A DNA stretch of 64,000 nucleotides from Aureibacter tunicatorum (lineage in GTDB: Bacteria; Bacteroidota; Bacteroidia; Cytophagales; Cyclobacteriaceae). The stretch is from NCBI RefSeq assembly GCF_036492635.1, contig NZ_AP025305.1, positions 3,596,001 to 3,660,000 of the forward strand, given 5' to 3'. Below, piece after piece: positions 55,427-64,000 of this stretch; position 1 is the stretch's first letter; the number at the start of each line of letters is the position of its first letter. A model generated the notes under the pieces. It was not told the origin of the DNA and made no database searches. It saw only the letters and a list, made by a program, of their open reading frames with translations. Position numbers and translations under genes: made by a program.

Positions 55427-55783
55427 ATGATATTTAAAACAACAATACTCTTAACCATAATTTCAATTCTGGCAATATATTCCGTAGAAATCAGTTTTAT
55501 GCCTAATTATATCCATCGACCTGACAAATGGCATCTGTTATATCCAATGCTTGGCTTTTATTTCATCTTATTTGCAGAGTATGTTTGGATTACCATAACT
55601 ATGATTAAACAGAAGAAATTCTTTTGGTATTATATCGTGATTCTTTCATCGATTCTTATTTGTTTCTTAAATTTAAATAACCCGAAAAACAATTCTCAAG
55701 AAATCGGCTATGTTGGACTTATTCTCCTACTAATAATATTTACAGGAAATCTTTTTCTGAAAAGGAAGCCGAACGACGCTTAG
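55427..55783 (+). CDS. Small membrane protein after the receptor
   Basis: 118 residues with four helices (IFKTTILLTIISILAIYSV, LLYPMLGFYFILFAEYVWIT, FFWYYIVILSSILICFL, IGYVGLILLLIIFTGNLF). It is 45 bases downstream of the receptor in the same direction and may be co-transcribed. No family recognised. Confidence 0.72.
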   Translation: MIFKTTILLTIISILAIYSVEISFMPNYIHRPDKWHLLYPMLGFYFILFAEYVWITITMIKQKKFFWYYIVILSSILICFLNLNNPKNNSQEIGYVGLILLLIIFTGNLFLKRKPNDA

Positions 55784-55894
55784 TATTCAATCTTCTTCTT
55801 GAGTTACTCTCTCGATTTTCCCAAAACAGTTGTAACCGCTTATGCTAACGAATAGTCAAAGACAAAACACCTCAATAACAAACAGATTATAAAC

Positions 55895-56794
55895 ATGATC
55901 AAAGCTACAACTCGGGCATTCTTAATTCTCTTGACTGCTTTTACATTGTTCTCATTTTGGTTATCCCCTCGCTTGGGAGGACTTATCTCCATGGGAAAAG
56001 ATTTTCCCGACCAATCCATTGAACAACTGCACTTCACTAGCGCATCGTCTGACTTCCACAGTCTTCAATACCATGATGTTTCGAACCGAATAGACCTCAT
56101 CACACTCAGAACCAAATACTCCTTGGATTCTCTAATTGAAAACTGTCCTTCGGATTTTGAAAAGGTCAAAAAAGTGCAAAGCTGGGTGCAATCCAGATGG
56201 ATGCATGATAGTCATAATATGCCGAAAGAAAATAGCGCGCTCTACATCTTGGAGCAAGCGAAAAAAGGCGAAAAATTCAGGTGTGTGGAGTACAGCTTGG
56301 TAGCCAAGGAGTGTTTGCTGGCTCTTGGATTCAAGATCAGAAGCTTGGGGCTGATGACCAAGGATATTAGCGAAGTCAAATCCTACGGAGGTCACATAGC
56401 CAATGAAATTTATTTGGACGACTTGGAAAAGTGGATGTTTATAGATCCTCAATTTGATGTGATTACCACCAAAAATGGTATGCCTCTAAACGCCGTCGAG
56501 CTTCAACAATGCATCGCTCAAAACATTCCATTCGAGATCATCAATCCCAACAAAACCACGACAACGGAAAAATACAAGCAGTGGATCGGACCATATTTGT
56601 ATTACTTTTATGTTAGTATAAACGGACAACAAATAACTATTTGGGACAGAATCATTGGCAATAAGAAACAACTCACTTTGCTCTCTACAACAGCCGATAA
56701 ACCAAAATATTTTCAAAAAATCATTCGAATCAATAATTCGTATTACACCAATTCCACAGAAGATTTTTATCCTTCATTAAGCAAAATTCATTAA
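55895..56794 (+). CDS. Transglutaminase-like cysteine protease fold protein
   Basis: 299 residues with an N-terminal membrane anchor (AFLILLTAFTLFSFWLS). Transglutaminase-like core (PF01841): KVKKVQSWVQSRWMHDSHNM, EKFRCVEYSLVAKECLLALG with Cys130, KSYGGHIANEIYLDDLEKW with His167, MFIDPQFDVI with Asp184. The triad is complete. The C-terminus is beta-rich. Likely acts in the periplasm on peptides; substrate unknown. Confidence 0.9.
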   Translation: MIKATTRAFLILLTAFTLFSFWLSPRLGGLISMGKDFPDQSIEQLHFTSASSDFHSLQYHDVSNRIDLITLRTKYSLDSLIENCPSDFEKVKKVQSWVQSRWMHDSHNMPKENSALYILEQAKKGEKFRCVEYSLVAKECLLALGFKIRSLGLMTKDISEVKSYGGHIANEIYLDDLEKWMFIDPQFDVITTKNGMPLNAVELQQCIAQNIPFEIINPNKTTTTEKYKQWIGPYLYYFYVSINGQQITIWDRIIGNKKQLTLLSTTADKPKYFQKIIRINNSYYTNSTEDFYPSLSKIH

Positions 56795-57043
56795 GATCAA
56801 CATAGACAAACAGTAGCTAATTCTTACAAAGCCTCCACTAATAATATAATTTACCAACAAATATTTATTAAAAGCATAAACACCGTCAAAGAACTTGCGT
56901 AACGTATCTAGTAAAAACCATCACATCAAAGGCTAAAAACATTGGTGCTAGGCAAAAAAGAGCTCAAAGAAAATCTAAATGGCGCCTAAAAAGCCACACA
57001 TTCATTTGAATGCCTATGAGGTGAGCTTATAAAAACTAAAAAA

Positions 57044-57931
57044 ATGACTGCAAAAGAGAAAGAAAGCGTTGTTAGAGACACAGTATTAAAAATACTGTTT
57101 GCGAAGATGTTAAGCATTATTTTTATTCTTGGCCTCCCAACATATGGCTCCACTCAAAGCAAACAAGTTGAACAAAAAAGATACGAAGAAGCAATAGAGA
57201 AAAAGAACATCAATGAGCGCGTGTTGGGTTTAGAATCTTTTATCAGTACTTATCCTAACTCAGAAATAAAAAGAGAAGCCATGTACCAAAAAGCATTGGC
57301 ACTTACAGAATTGAAGAAATATGATAAAGCCATCGAAGCTTATGAGGAAATATTAAGTTTAAAACTGACCAATGAAAACAGTTTCAAGGGGTCTGTTCTT
57401 CAACACACTAAATATAGATACTTCAGCTATGCCGGATTATCGGAAATATATATTGAGCTTAAAGATTTTGACAAAGCAATTAAATGCGCTAACAAAGCTG
57501 ATAAAAAATATACTTGCCGTCATCATCCTGTAAATGAATTAATGGATTATAAAGCATTTGTAGCTATCATCTTTTCAGATATTTATAAAGCCAAAGGAGA
57601 ATATGAAAAATCTCTAAATTATATTATGCCTTATTTTTTCTCTGAAAATGATGAAATTGTGGAATCAATCGTTGCTGTATTGGATCAAATGTATAGCGCT
57701 GATCAGATAACTTTCGAGTTGACATCAGCAAAGCAAAATTTGCATATAGGAAAAAACAAATTTGCGCGGATCAATATGTTCGGATACAAGCTAAAGATAT
57801 TCGAAGGCCTAATGAATATGGATGGATACATACTCGACACCAGTGGATTAACACAATCTCAAAAAGCAAATTTATTCCATCAAATCATTGAGCAAAACTC
57901 CATATATGAGCATTATGCTTCAGCTTTGTAA
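57044..57931 (+). CDS. TPR protein with N-terminal membrane or signal segment
   Basis: 295 residues. A hydrophobic stretch MLSIIFILGLPTYGSTQ near the N-terminus is a signal peptide if ATG 57107 is used, or a signal-anchor from ATG 57044. TPR-like repeats: REAMYQKALALTELKKYDKA, IEAYEEILSL, RYFSYAGLSEIYIELKDFDK and AIIFSDIYKAKGEYEKSLNY. The tail is an unknown helical domain. Periplasmic scaffold; partner unknown. Confidence 0.82.
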   Translation: MTAKEKESVVRDTVLKILFAKMLSIIFILGLPTYGSTQSKQVEQKRYEEAIEKKNINERVLGLESFISTYPNSEIKREAMYQKALALTELKKYDKAIEAYEEILSLKLTNENSFKGSVLQHTKYRYFSYAGLSEIYIELKDFDKAIKCANKADKKYTCRHHPVNELMDYKAFVAIIFSDIYKAKGEYEKSLNYIMPYFFSENDEIVESIVAVLDQMYSADQITFELTSAKQNLHIGKNKFARINMFGYKLKIFEGLMNMDGYILDTSGLTQSQKANLFHQIIEQNSIYEHYASAL

Positions 57932-58036
57932 TTTGCACACTTACGACAAAATGCATCGTTAAAACATTCCTTTGAATGTCATCTACACAAATGACAAATT
58001 CTGTATAAAGCAAAACATCTTAACATAAATCATAGC

Positions 58037-58663
58037 TTATTCAAAGTGCAAGCCTACTCCAAAACCAAGCATTATCAAGTGATGAAAAGGCTGTTTGAAT
58101 GATCGAAATGTGCTGAGTGTCTGCGTCAAGTCTTGATTAAAATCATAGTAAAATGACACGCCCTGAAAAAACGTATTTTTTCCTTTAAAGGACTTGTGAA
58201 TACTTTGGCCTATTGAAAATTGAAACGTCTTATCTCCCCACAAAGCATAATAATCTTTAGGGTGATATTCATTGAGAGTATTAAGATCTCTATCAAAGAA
58301 ATAAATAAAATATATCCCTGTTTTCAAGGGAGATAAAGACCAGTTTTTGCCCAAATCTATAACTTTTATCGGCGAATATAAATAGCGAGCTGTCACTATA
58401 TGAATATCATTAGCGCCTCGTATATCTTTTGGTCTGTAGCCATATCCCAACTCAAGCTCATGCTGTCTTCTTTTTCCCAATGTGTATCCGCCATAGATTG
58501 AGAACATGCCTGTTCCACCCGCGTATTGTAGCTTAGCTTGATCAGGAAGCCATTTTGACCTTGCTTTTACCTCTGTCGGAATTTCCTCACCGTCCTCATT
58601 TCGAGAATAAGCATGATGAATACTCAGCATCATTAACAATATTGTAGAGAATAGATATTTCAT
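58037..58663 (-). CDS. Outer-membrane barrel-like protein
   Basis: 208 residues from ATG 58663, where a signal peptide MKYLFSTILLMMLSIHHAYS begins; the longer frame to 58735 runs up against the upstream gene and has no support. Strands: LQYAGGTGMFSIYGGYTLGK, ELELGYGYRPKDIRGANDIH, WSLSPLKTGIYFIYFFDR, MLGFGVGLHFE. A barrel-like outer-membrane protein, 72 bases downstream of the metallophosphoesterase and likely co-transcribed with it. Confidence 0.8.
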   Translation of the reverse strand: MKYLFSTILLMMLSIHHAYSRNEDGEEIPTEVKARSKWLPDQAKLQYAGGTGMFSIYGGYTLGKRRQHELELGYGYRPKDIRGANDIHIVTARYLYSPIKVIDLGKNWSLSPLKTGIYFIYFFDRDLNTLNEYHPKDYYALWGDKTFQFSIGQSIHKSFKGKNTFFQGVSFYYDFNQDLTQTLSTFRSFKQPFHHLIMLGFGVGLHFE

Positions 58664-58735
58664 TTTGATCTTGCCTTCAGCTTTGACATATATGACATGA
58701 CTCTCGTCAAGATGCTCCCAACGAGAATTGCACAA

Positions 58736-59587
58736 TTAGAATTTGATGATTTGCTCCTTTACCTCTACGGAATCCCTTAGAAATTCGAATATTGAATACG
58801 ACTTGTTCGCGACAGCTCCCACTTGTATCATGGGTATGTCTTTATTCATGAGCGGATAGGTAGTCTGGTTGCTGTGACCATGTCCATGAATGCATGCGAC
58901 AAGGTGTTCTGTATTGCTAAGCAAAGTGTCGATAAGCGGGAAATTTTCTTCTCCGATCGAAGGGTCGTTTGGATAAAAACCTATGTGAGAAACAATTAAG
59001 GAATAATCAAAGTCATCCGTTTTGACCAACTCAGACTCAAGCCAATCAATATCCGGCACTTTAAGAAATTCATACGTTGCATTTCCGATAAACTCAAGCT
59101 TGTTGGTGTTGATCATAATTATTTTAACACGCTTGTATACAAACGAGAAATCAAATGGCCCGAACATTTTCTCAAAAGTCTCCGCTCCGTGGCCTATCGC
59201 ATCATGGTTGCCAATGACTGAGATGAAGGGTTGATTAAGCTCTCGGAGATTCGCGGCGCTCATCTGCAATTCATATGGCATGCCATACTCTGATATATCT
59301 CCGCCGATCAAGGCAAATTCATAGCTTTCGTTATTGTTCACATGCTTTACCGCATTTGTCAGCCGGTCAAAAAAATTCTGGCTGTCTGTGATAAAAGCAA
59401 AAGTAAAGTTACCGCTTTCCGCGATACCCGGCCTTTGGCTTAATTCCTGTAGATTTTTTTGGTTAAGATCCTTTTCATTATCCTCCAGTGAAATATCGTA
59501 ACGAGTATAATCCAACAACTCGCATGATGAGATTCCCATTGCGACTATCAAAAGAACAATGAGGCTATAACTTGATCTGGCTAACAT
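58736..59587 (-). CDS. Lipoprotein metallophosphoesterase
   Basis: 283 residues. Lipobox ISSC|ELL (Cys22). Calcineurin-like motifs: FAFITDSQNFFDRL (Asp68), ALIGGDISEYG (GGD 95-97), SVIGNHDAIGHGA (GNHD 126-129), LIVSHIGFYPND and CIHGHGHSNQT (GH...GH). The usual first DxH motif reads ITDSQ, with Ser-Gln where His is expected, which may weaken metal binding at that site. It should hydrolyse phosphoesters at the outer membrane's inner face. Upstream of the barrel gene in a two-gene unit. Confidence 0.9.
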   Translation of the reverse strand: MLARSSYSLIVLLIVAMGISSCELLDYTRYDISLEDNEKDLNQKNLQELSQRPGIAESGNFTFAFITDSQNFFDRLTNAVKHVNNNESYEFALIGGDISEYGMPYELQMSAANLRELNQPFISVIGNHDAIGHGAETFEKMFGPFDFSFVYKRVKIIMINTNKLEFIGNATYEFLKVPDIDWLESELVKTDDFDYSLIVSHIGFYPNDPSIGEENFPLIDTLLSNTEHLVACIHGHGHSNQTTYPLMNKDIPMIQVGAVANKSYSIFEFLRDSVEVKEQIIKF

Positions 59588-60121
59588 GAGATTGCTAAAA
59601 ACTATTTAGAGCGTAAATTGAGAATACCGACAAACTTGAGACGAATTGATAATTCCTGCTTTCCAAATGGCATAGGCTGTTGAGTGAACATCATTCATAC
59701 ACAAGCACTTGAGTAAGCTTGAAAAAGATCCTAATTACAATTGTTGAAGAGCTTAAATTGCATACGCAAGAACCCCAAATAGGATGTTTTTAAATAGACT
59801 TTAATTTTACATTATGAAAAATAAAGTCAATGAAGCCAATAAAATAAAAAAATAACAACACTTAAAATTAAAAATAAGTTTCCTGAAATAAAGTAAGAGA
59901 GCCCTAATTCTAAAGCTTTTACGAGATGGGAATATCTTACTTGAAGTTTATTAAATTCGAGAACAAAGATCGAATAAATAATAACTTATATTTTTTAATC
60001 TCAATCCAATGAAAAATAGAAAATACCTTAATAACAATTTTCAATATCGAATAAAATAACCTGAACCAAAATCCAATCAGATTTCAATTCAGGCTATTTT
60101 GTCAATAAAAAATATTAGGCG
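59588..60121. other. 534-bp gap holding a terminator
   Basis: Spacer between the start of the metallophosphoesterase gene and the end of the coiled-coil genes. It carries the terminator at 60053-60100. The rest is AT-rich with no coding-like ORF longer than 15 codons. Confidence 0.45.
60053..60100 (-). terminator. Hairpin terminator after the coiled-coil operon
   Basis: AAAATAACCTGAA (60053-60065) pairs with TTCAGGCTATTTT (60088-60100) over 12 of 13 positions with a 22-base loop, 22 bases past the stop of the gene at 60122. Minus-strand transcripts would end in a T-rich tract. Confidence 0.65.
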
Positions 60122-61213
60122 TTATTTCCCTTTATTCGGGTGCTTAGCCTGTTCAAGAGCGATTTCATGAATTGCTCCTAGTGAATTCGCATTAGCAGCT
60201 CCCTCGATAGCTTTCACAGCGATTTCTTTAGACTCCTTAAGCGTCTCCGCCAATTGATCTTTAAGAGCCGCAACTTCATTATTTTGCTCCGTTATGATCT
60301 TTTCCAATGATTCGATTTTCATCTCCTGAATCATATTCTTTCCTTCATTTTCTTTCGCAAGAAGATTGGCTTTGATCTCGGCTTCTTTTTTGATAGCCGC
60401 TGTGATCTGAGCATTCGCTTTTTTCACTTCGCTCTCAAGCTTTTCGTCCAGCTCTGACGCTTCATCGAATACTTTTTCGTATTCTTCTTCCTGTTCGCTG
60501 ACACTCTCTTCTCTTTCATCCCACTTCGCTTCAAACTCCTGTCTCAGCTCTACCAGTTCTTCTTCTCTTTGCTTTTGAAGCTGTTGATAAGCATCTTTTT
60601 CTTTATTTCTCTCAAGTTCTAGCTGATAAGAATACTCTTCCTCATTTCTGCTTCTATCCTGTTGCTTCTGCTTATTGCTCTCGGTAGAAGCTTCTCTGTG
60701 TTGACTCTGCTCCTCTTTCCAGCTAAGCGACAACTCTTCCAACTGTTCGCTTAATACTTTTCTTCTTTCGCTCAATTCATCGTCAAAAGACTGGGCCTTC
60801 TCTTGATACTCCTCTATGATATTATGCAATGTATTCTCGTCAATAGACTCCAAGCCATGAAGTGACTTGACATGAGACTCTATATCATTGATCTCAGAGC
60901 GCACATCCGACAATTTAGTGGATTCAAGCGTCAGCTTATCAGACAAGTCGCTCATCGCTCTACCAAAACCGGAGCGAATTTGATCAAAAACATTAATGAC
61001 ATCATCGACTTTGTAGTTCTCCGCTGATTGAGCTGAAGACTTCGCAGCTGTTTTTGCCGAGCTTGTTGCTTTTGCTGCTCCAGCGTTTGATTTCGCCGAA
61101 TTTATCGATCTTTGCAATTGTTGGTTTTCCTTTTCAAGACGAGAATTATTGTCCAACAATTCTTTATATGCATTAAAAATTTCCTGCTTAGTGCTTTTCA
61201 GATTTATAGCCAT
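60122..61213 (-). CDS. Long coiled-coil protein, paralogue of the next gene
   Basis: 363 residues, no signal peptide. A short globular start (MAINLKSTKQEIFNAYKELL), an Ala/Ser/Lys-rich linker (40-70, AGAAKATSSAKTAAKSSAQS), then DDVINVFDQIRSGFGRAMSD and about 250 residues of charged coiled coil. The middle has a Tyr-Gln-Lys-rich block (EEEYSYQLELERNKEKDAYQ). The C-terminal region, IEGAANANSLGAIHEIALEQ, is a helix with a hydrophobic face. It shares its layout and the block KIESLEKIITEQNNEVAALK with the upstream gene. It could form filaments like bacterial intermediate-filament-like proteins, or be a cargo or chaperone; unproven. Confidence 0.82.
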   Translation of the reverse strand: MAINLKSTKQEIFNAYKELLDNNSRLEKENQQLQRSINSAKSNAGAAKATSSAKTAAKSSAQSAENYKVDDVINVFDQIRSGFGRAMSDLSDKLTLESTKLSDVRSEINDIESHVKSLHGLESIDENTLHNIIEEYQEKAQSFDDELSERRKVLSEQLEELSLSWKEEQSQHREASTESNKQKQQDRSRNEEEYSYQLELERNKEKDAYQQLQKQREEELVELRQEFEAKWDEREESVSEQEEEYEKVFDEASELDEKLESEVKKANAQITAAIKKEAEIKANLLAKENEGKNMIQEMKIESLEKIITEQNNEVAALKDQLAETLKESKEIAVKAIEGAANANSLGAIHEIALEQAKHPNKGK

Positions 61214-61242
61214 GATTATCGTGTTTAGTAATTAAAAAATGA

Positions 61243-62229
61243 TTAAAGCTGCTCTACCAAATTCCCTTGTCTGGTATTTTCCAGAGCTCTCAAAGACAAA
61301 TCCTGAGCCTGGCTCAACGCTGCCTCCAATTGGCCTGATAATTTTTCAATCGTCTGGGAATTCTTGGAAATTAGATTTTCCAACTCCTCGATTCTCATGT
61401 TATTCATCTGAACTTTAGCCTCAACTTCTTTTTCCTCAAGTTCCGCTTTTACTTTTGCGTCTCTTGAGGCTAGCTTTGAAGCTTGGTCTTTTTCTTTTTG
61501 CACTGACTCTTTCAACAAGTCGGAAAACTCTTCAAGCTTCTTCTTGTCTTTGTCGTAATCCTCTTTTTTGTCGGCAAACACTTTTTCTCTAGCCTGCCAA
61601 TCTTTCTCTTTTTGCTTCGACTCTTCCTCTAGTTCTCTGATCGAAAGCATTTTTCTTTTTTCATAATCATCAGTATCTTTCTTGCTTTGGTTTTCCTGCT
61701 CATACTGATACTCTTCACTGTCTTCCTTGCGCTTCTTGTCTCTTTGAAGCTCGTAATCATTATCTCTCTTCTGGCTTTCCAGAGCTTCTTTCTCCCACTC
61801 TTCCTTGACTGTAGTTTTCTCCTCTTCTACAGTGCTGATCTTGTCCTCAAACTCTTTCTCAAGCTCTTGTTTTTTCTTTTCATTCTCCTCTTTCAAAATA
61901 AAAAGCGCGTCAGCAGCCAATTTGATCTTATGAAGCTCTTTAAGTCTTTCCGACTCCACTTCCAAAGCCTTCTTGATCTCATCTTCCTTGTCGGATTCCG
62001 AACGCAATGTCTCTCCCCATTCGGACAAATTGTTCCCGAAAGTCAACTGCATTTCCGCAAGATTTTTAACAATAGCGCTTGAAGTATAAGTAGCCGCAAC
62101 CTTCACAACTTCCTCATTGTTTTTTTGCTCAGCCAACTCTTCTTTCGTAAATACTCTAGCTTTTTCTAACTCATATTGCTTCAGCAATGAATTAAAAGAT
62201 CCAAGAATCTCCTCTTTTTGATTACTCAT
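61243..62229 (-). CDS. Long coiled-coil protein, first of a tandem pair
   Basis: 328 residues, no signal peptide. A conserved start MSNQKEEILGSFNSLLKQYE, AEMQLTFGNNLSEWGETLRS, then about 220 residues of coiled coil with the block DNDYELQRDKKRKEDSEEYQ, and a tail MRIEELENLISKNSQTIEKL, AQDLSLRALENTRQGNLVEQ. The segment order and the YELQR/YQYEQE block match its neighbour 29 bases downstream, so they are tandem paralogues in an operon. A hetero-oligomer is plausible. No family name recognised. Confidence 0.82.
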   Translation of the reverse strand: MSNQKEEILGSFNSLLKQYELEKARVFTKEELAEQKNNEEVVKVAATYTSSAIVKNLAEMQLTFGNNLSEWGETLRSESDKEDEIKKALEVESERLKELHKIKLAADALFILKEENEKKKQELEKEFEDKISTVEEEKTTVKEEWEKEALESQKRDNDYELQRDKKRKEDSEEYQYEQENQSKKDTDDYEKRKMLSIRELEEESKQKEKDWQAREKVFADKKEDYDKDKKKLEEFSDLLKESVQKEKDQASKLASRDAKVKAELEEKEVEAKVQMNNMRIEELENLISKNSQTIEKLSGQLEAALSQAQDLSLRALENTRQGNLVEQL

Positions 62230-62560
62230 ACTTTAAAATAGATTAAAAATACTTAATTCAATATTTAATATTATTTTAAATTTAAAAAAGTAAATATTGA
62301 ACGATTTGTAAATAATTAAAATTGATTATTCACTAACAATAAATGAATAATCAATAATTTACATCTAAAAAATTCTAATTCAAAAATCAATTAATCAAAT
62401 TGACAAATTATCCTAGGATTTAACTAAATATAGATGAAGCGCTTCAAATAAAAATCAAATTAAAATACTTAAAAGTATATTTTACAATTAATTTCAGAGT
62501 ATAAGAAGTAAAAATTGGGATGTGAAAAATTACGTGATTTTTTTAATCAGTATGCTACGT
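62230..62560. other. 331-bp AT-rich promoter gap
   Basis: Nearly pure A/T upstream of the coiled-coil operon (starts 62229) and downstream of the gene at 62561. Runs such as ATTTTAAATTTAAAAAAG. No ORF; probably the operon promoter. Confidence 0.45.
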
Positions 62561-62779
62561 TTAGTCTTCTACATAAGTTAAAGTCTCTTTTTCAAAAGCT
62601 TTCATCATTCGTTCTTGCAACTCGTATTTCAAATTTTCTTCGTCAGAACAAGTAGGCGTTAATGAATCCTTAGTCCACCCTTTAACATTTCCATTTTCAT
62701 CATAATAAACTTCATAAATCCCGAACTCAAAATCACCATCTGAATTTCTCCTTTTTAACACTCTATAGTTCCAACTCAT
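62561..62779 (-). CDS. Small conserved-looking hypothetical protein
   Basis: 72 residues from ATG 62779 (62809 is in frame but starts with an unconvincing leader). MSWNYRVLKRRNSDGDFEFG, IYEVYYDENGNVKGWTKDSL, NLKYELQERMMKAFEK: a small mixed alpha/beta fold with Y-x-V-Y-Y-D-E-N-G-N hairpin, as in small bacterial and phage-encoded proteins of this phylum. Function unknown. Confidence 0.72.
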   Translation of the reverse strand: MSWNYRVLKRRNSDGDFEFGIYEVYYDENGNVKGWTKDSLTPTCSDEENLKYELQERMMKAFEKETLTYVED

Positions 62780-62894
62780 AAGGAATGTAGTTTTAAACTG
62801 GTATTGCAAACAATATCCTTTAAAATTTTATCGATTTTTTTCAAAATAAATGATTTAAAGCCAATGAGTAAAATCTACTCGGGCAAAAATAAAC

Positions 62895-63290
62895 TCAAAT
62901 ATTACATTTCTTCCATTTAGGGACTCCACTCAACATTTCATCAACGAACTCTTTATTTAATCTAGAAATGGAATCGTTTTTAGCATCGAAATGAGCATAT
63001 ATTTTTCTCAATGCTTTAGGGTCATAACAAAGTTTCGGTCTTAAATTTTCAACCCACCCTGCCCTAATCACAACTTTAATGAACCTTTTCGGCTTTCTGG
63101 AAAGTCCAACGACAATAATATCTTCACATGTACCTGCATACCAATCAATGATATAAACTTTAGTGCCTGGAGAAAAGTGTTTTGTACCATTTCTAGTTTC
63201 GGAACCTTCATGTCCAAACTTTCTCTCGTTGACAATATTTGCCGCTACAGTCCAAACAGGTTCTAATATCATATTTTCTTTTAGTTCCAT
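62895..63290 (-). CDS. Hypothetical protein with beta-rich core
   Basis: 131 residues, soluble. MELKENMILEPVWTVAANIV, KHFSPGTKVYIIDWYAGTCE, DIIVVGLSRKPKRFIKVVIR, ENLRPKLCYDPKALRKIYAH. The G-T-K-V-Y-I-I strand followed by V-G-x-x-R is reminiscent of small SH3-like beta barrels, but I cannot name a family. Monocistronic. Confidence 0.7.
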   Translation of the reverse strand: MELKENMILEPVWTVAANIVNERKFGHEGSETRNGTKHFSPGTKVYIIDWYAGTCEDIIVVGLSRKPKRFIKVVIRAGWVENLRPKLCYDPKALRKIYAHFDAKNDSISRLNKEFVDEMLSGVPKWKKCNI

Positions 63291-63434
63291 TTCTTTGATG
63301 CGAATAATAAGCTTGTTTCAAACGATCATTTCAGATATATGCCTGATGCGAAACCAAAACTCATAGGAACTTCATAAGAGTCAACTACTCAATCTTTGTA
63401 TCAAATTCCGCTAATTTCTCAAGAGGCTTCGTTT

Positions 63435-63680
63435 TTAGCTTTGATCGCTTTCCATTCTCAATATTCTATAAGTTTCAAGCTCTCCATAGGCCTGAAAACC
63501 CAGCTTAGTGTAGATTCGGGCACCCATCGCCGAGGCGTGAAGCACACAACTTTTCGCATTATTCGCTTTCGCTTCCAACAACAAGTATTCAGTCATGCTT
63601 TTGCCAATTCCTTTGCCTCTGCCTTCTGGAACTGTTCCAATCATATGCAATTCAGCGTTATCATTCGAATCTGAATTCAT
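63435..63680 (-). pseudogene. Truncated GNAT acetyltransferase
   Basis: 81 residues that hold only the second half of a GNAT: LHMIGTVPEGRGKGIGKSMT (motif A acetyl-CoA loop), EYLLLEAKANNAKSCVLHAS, AMGARIYTKLGFQAYGELET. A TAA lies two codons before the ATG in the same frame, so the N-terminal half is lost. Probably a non-functional remnant; a minimal acetyl-CoA binder is less likely. Confidence 0.6.
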
Positions 63681-63856
63681 GTTTTAAGCACAATACTTCT
63701 CATCAAACAAACACACCGATATAGTAACATTAAATCAATAAATAAATACTATTTAATGACTTTTTTCACTAAAATACACATAAACACTCCTTTTGATTAT
63801 ATCTATTGAAATATTAGTTATACTTTTACCAAAACAACAAGCAATAACAAAGTACT

Positions 63857-64000
63857 ATGAGAAAAAATATCCTGTTTTTAGCCTTAGTCTCCCTTATGAT
63901 AACTCAACAAAGTTGTCTAACAATTCTAAATCCTGGTTGGAATCAAAAAGTATCAATCAACACTATGGAAGGTGCATCTATTAACATTAATGGAGAACAT
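63857..64000 (+). CDS. Lipoprotein with PEGA-like start, cut by the window
   Basis: 48 residues visible. Signal peptide MRKNILFLALVSLMITQQSC|LTI with lipid Cys20, then QKVSINTMEGASININGEH, where the V-x-I-x-T-x-x-G-A-x-I-x-I-N-G pattern resembles PEGA domains. The gene continues past the right edge. Family is tentative. Confidence 0.55.
   Translation, partial: MRKNILFLALVSLMITQQSCLTILNPGWNQKVSINTMEGASININGEH

Noticed and set aside
61687-62082. 131-codon plus-strand hydrophobic ORF
   Set aside because: It is the antisense reading of Glu/Lys coiled-coil codons, which always gives Leu/Phe-rich false membrane proteins.
1-64000. tRNA, rRNA, CRISPR array, insertion sequence or prophage
   Set aside because: Reading both strands I found no cloverleaf-like GC-rich patch, no regularly spaced direct repeats, and no transposase, integrase or phage structural protein.

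Overview
This window looks like chromosomal DNA of a Bacteroidota bacterium, most likely order Cytophagales (Flammeovirgaceae/Aureibacter-like). The signs are AT-rich sequence, signal peptides ending in AQ/SQ/GQ, many lipoproteins with a Cys followed by acidic or polar residues, a type IX secretion (T9SS) C-terminal sorting domain, a TonB-dependent receptor of the beta-barrel-3 type, LytS/LytR-type signalling, -7 boxes of the TAnnTTTG kind, and a DUF4157 (eCIS core domain) protein. The genus is an inference. I see no rRNA, tRNA, CRISPR array, insertion sequence or prophage.

Layout. 1-8.6 kb: a cut membrane protein coupled to an XRE regulator, a secreted alpha/beta hydrolase, an S1-like protein, a lipoprotein, a Sel1-repeat protein, a small outer-membrane barrel, a DJ-1/PfpI protein and a secreted unknown. 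9-16.6 kb: a T9SS-exported P-domain protein, secreted and membrane unknowns, an HExxH protein, and a hydrolase followed by an AraC regulator. 16.6-29.8 kb, mostly minus strand: a DUF4476 protein, a flavoprotein with a Cys-rich tail plus a small membrane partner, a methyltransferase-VanW-MORN operon, a SMI1/KNR4 protein, two beta-lactamase-fold serine hydrolases around a twice-frameshifted gene, a GNAT enzyme, a HEAT-repeat protein and a lipoprotein. 29.9-32.2 kb: a MarR-DoxX pair with matching operators and an amidoligase-like protein. 32.4-37.2 kb: LytS-LytR kinase/regulator with a CocE/S15-type peptidase and a lipoprotein. 37.5-42.6 kb: a large unknown lipoprotein, then small soluble genes of the kind found as orphan immunity genes. 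42.8-50.8 kb: a HAD-like protein, an AraC regulator divergent from a barrel/DUF2798/membrane operon, a YiiX-like amidase, a DUF420 protein, two damaged genes and a LuxR regulator. 51-64 kb: the DUF4157 plus C80-like protease fusion, a TonB-dependent receptor, a transglutaminase-like protein, a TPR protein, a barrel plus metallophosphoesterase pair, two tandem paralogous coiled-coil proteins, and small unknowns.

The strongest lead is the protein at 51049-52746. It joins the DUF4157 domain, which marks cargo and accessory proteins of extracellular contractile injection systems, to a caspase-like module whose order of motifs matches the C80 (MARTX/TcdA-type) autoprotease. A second protein at 30966-32249 carries similar short QKK and IQR motifs in front of an amidoligase-like domain and may belong to the same cargo class. 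No sheath, tube, baseplate or ATPase gene is present here, so any injection system must be encoded elsewhere. Four places (24.9-25.5, 5.8-6.0, 48.7-49.2 and 49.2-49.9 kb) show coding sequence broken by a single stop or homopolymer indel, which points to active gene decay or to assembly errors.
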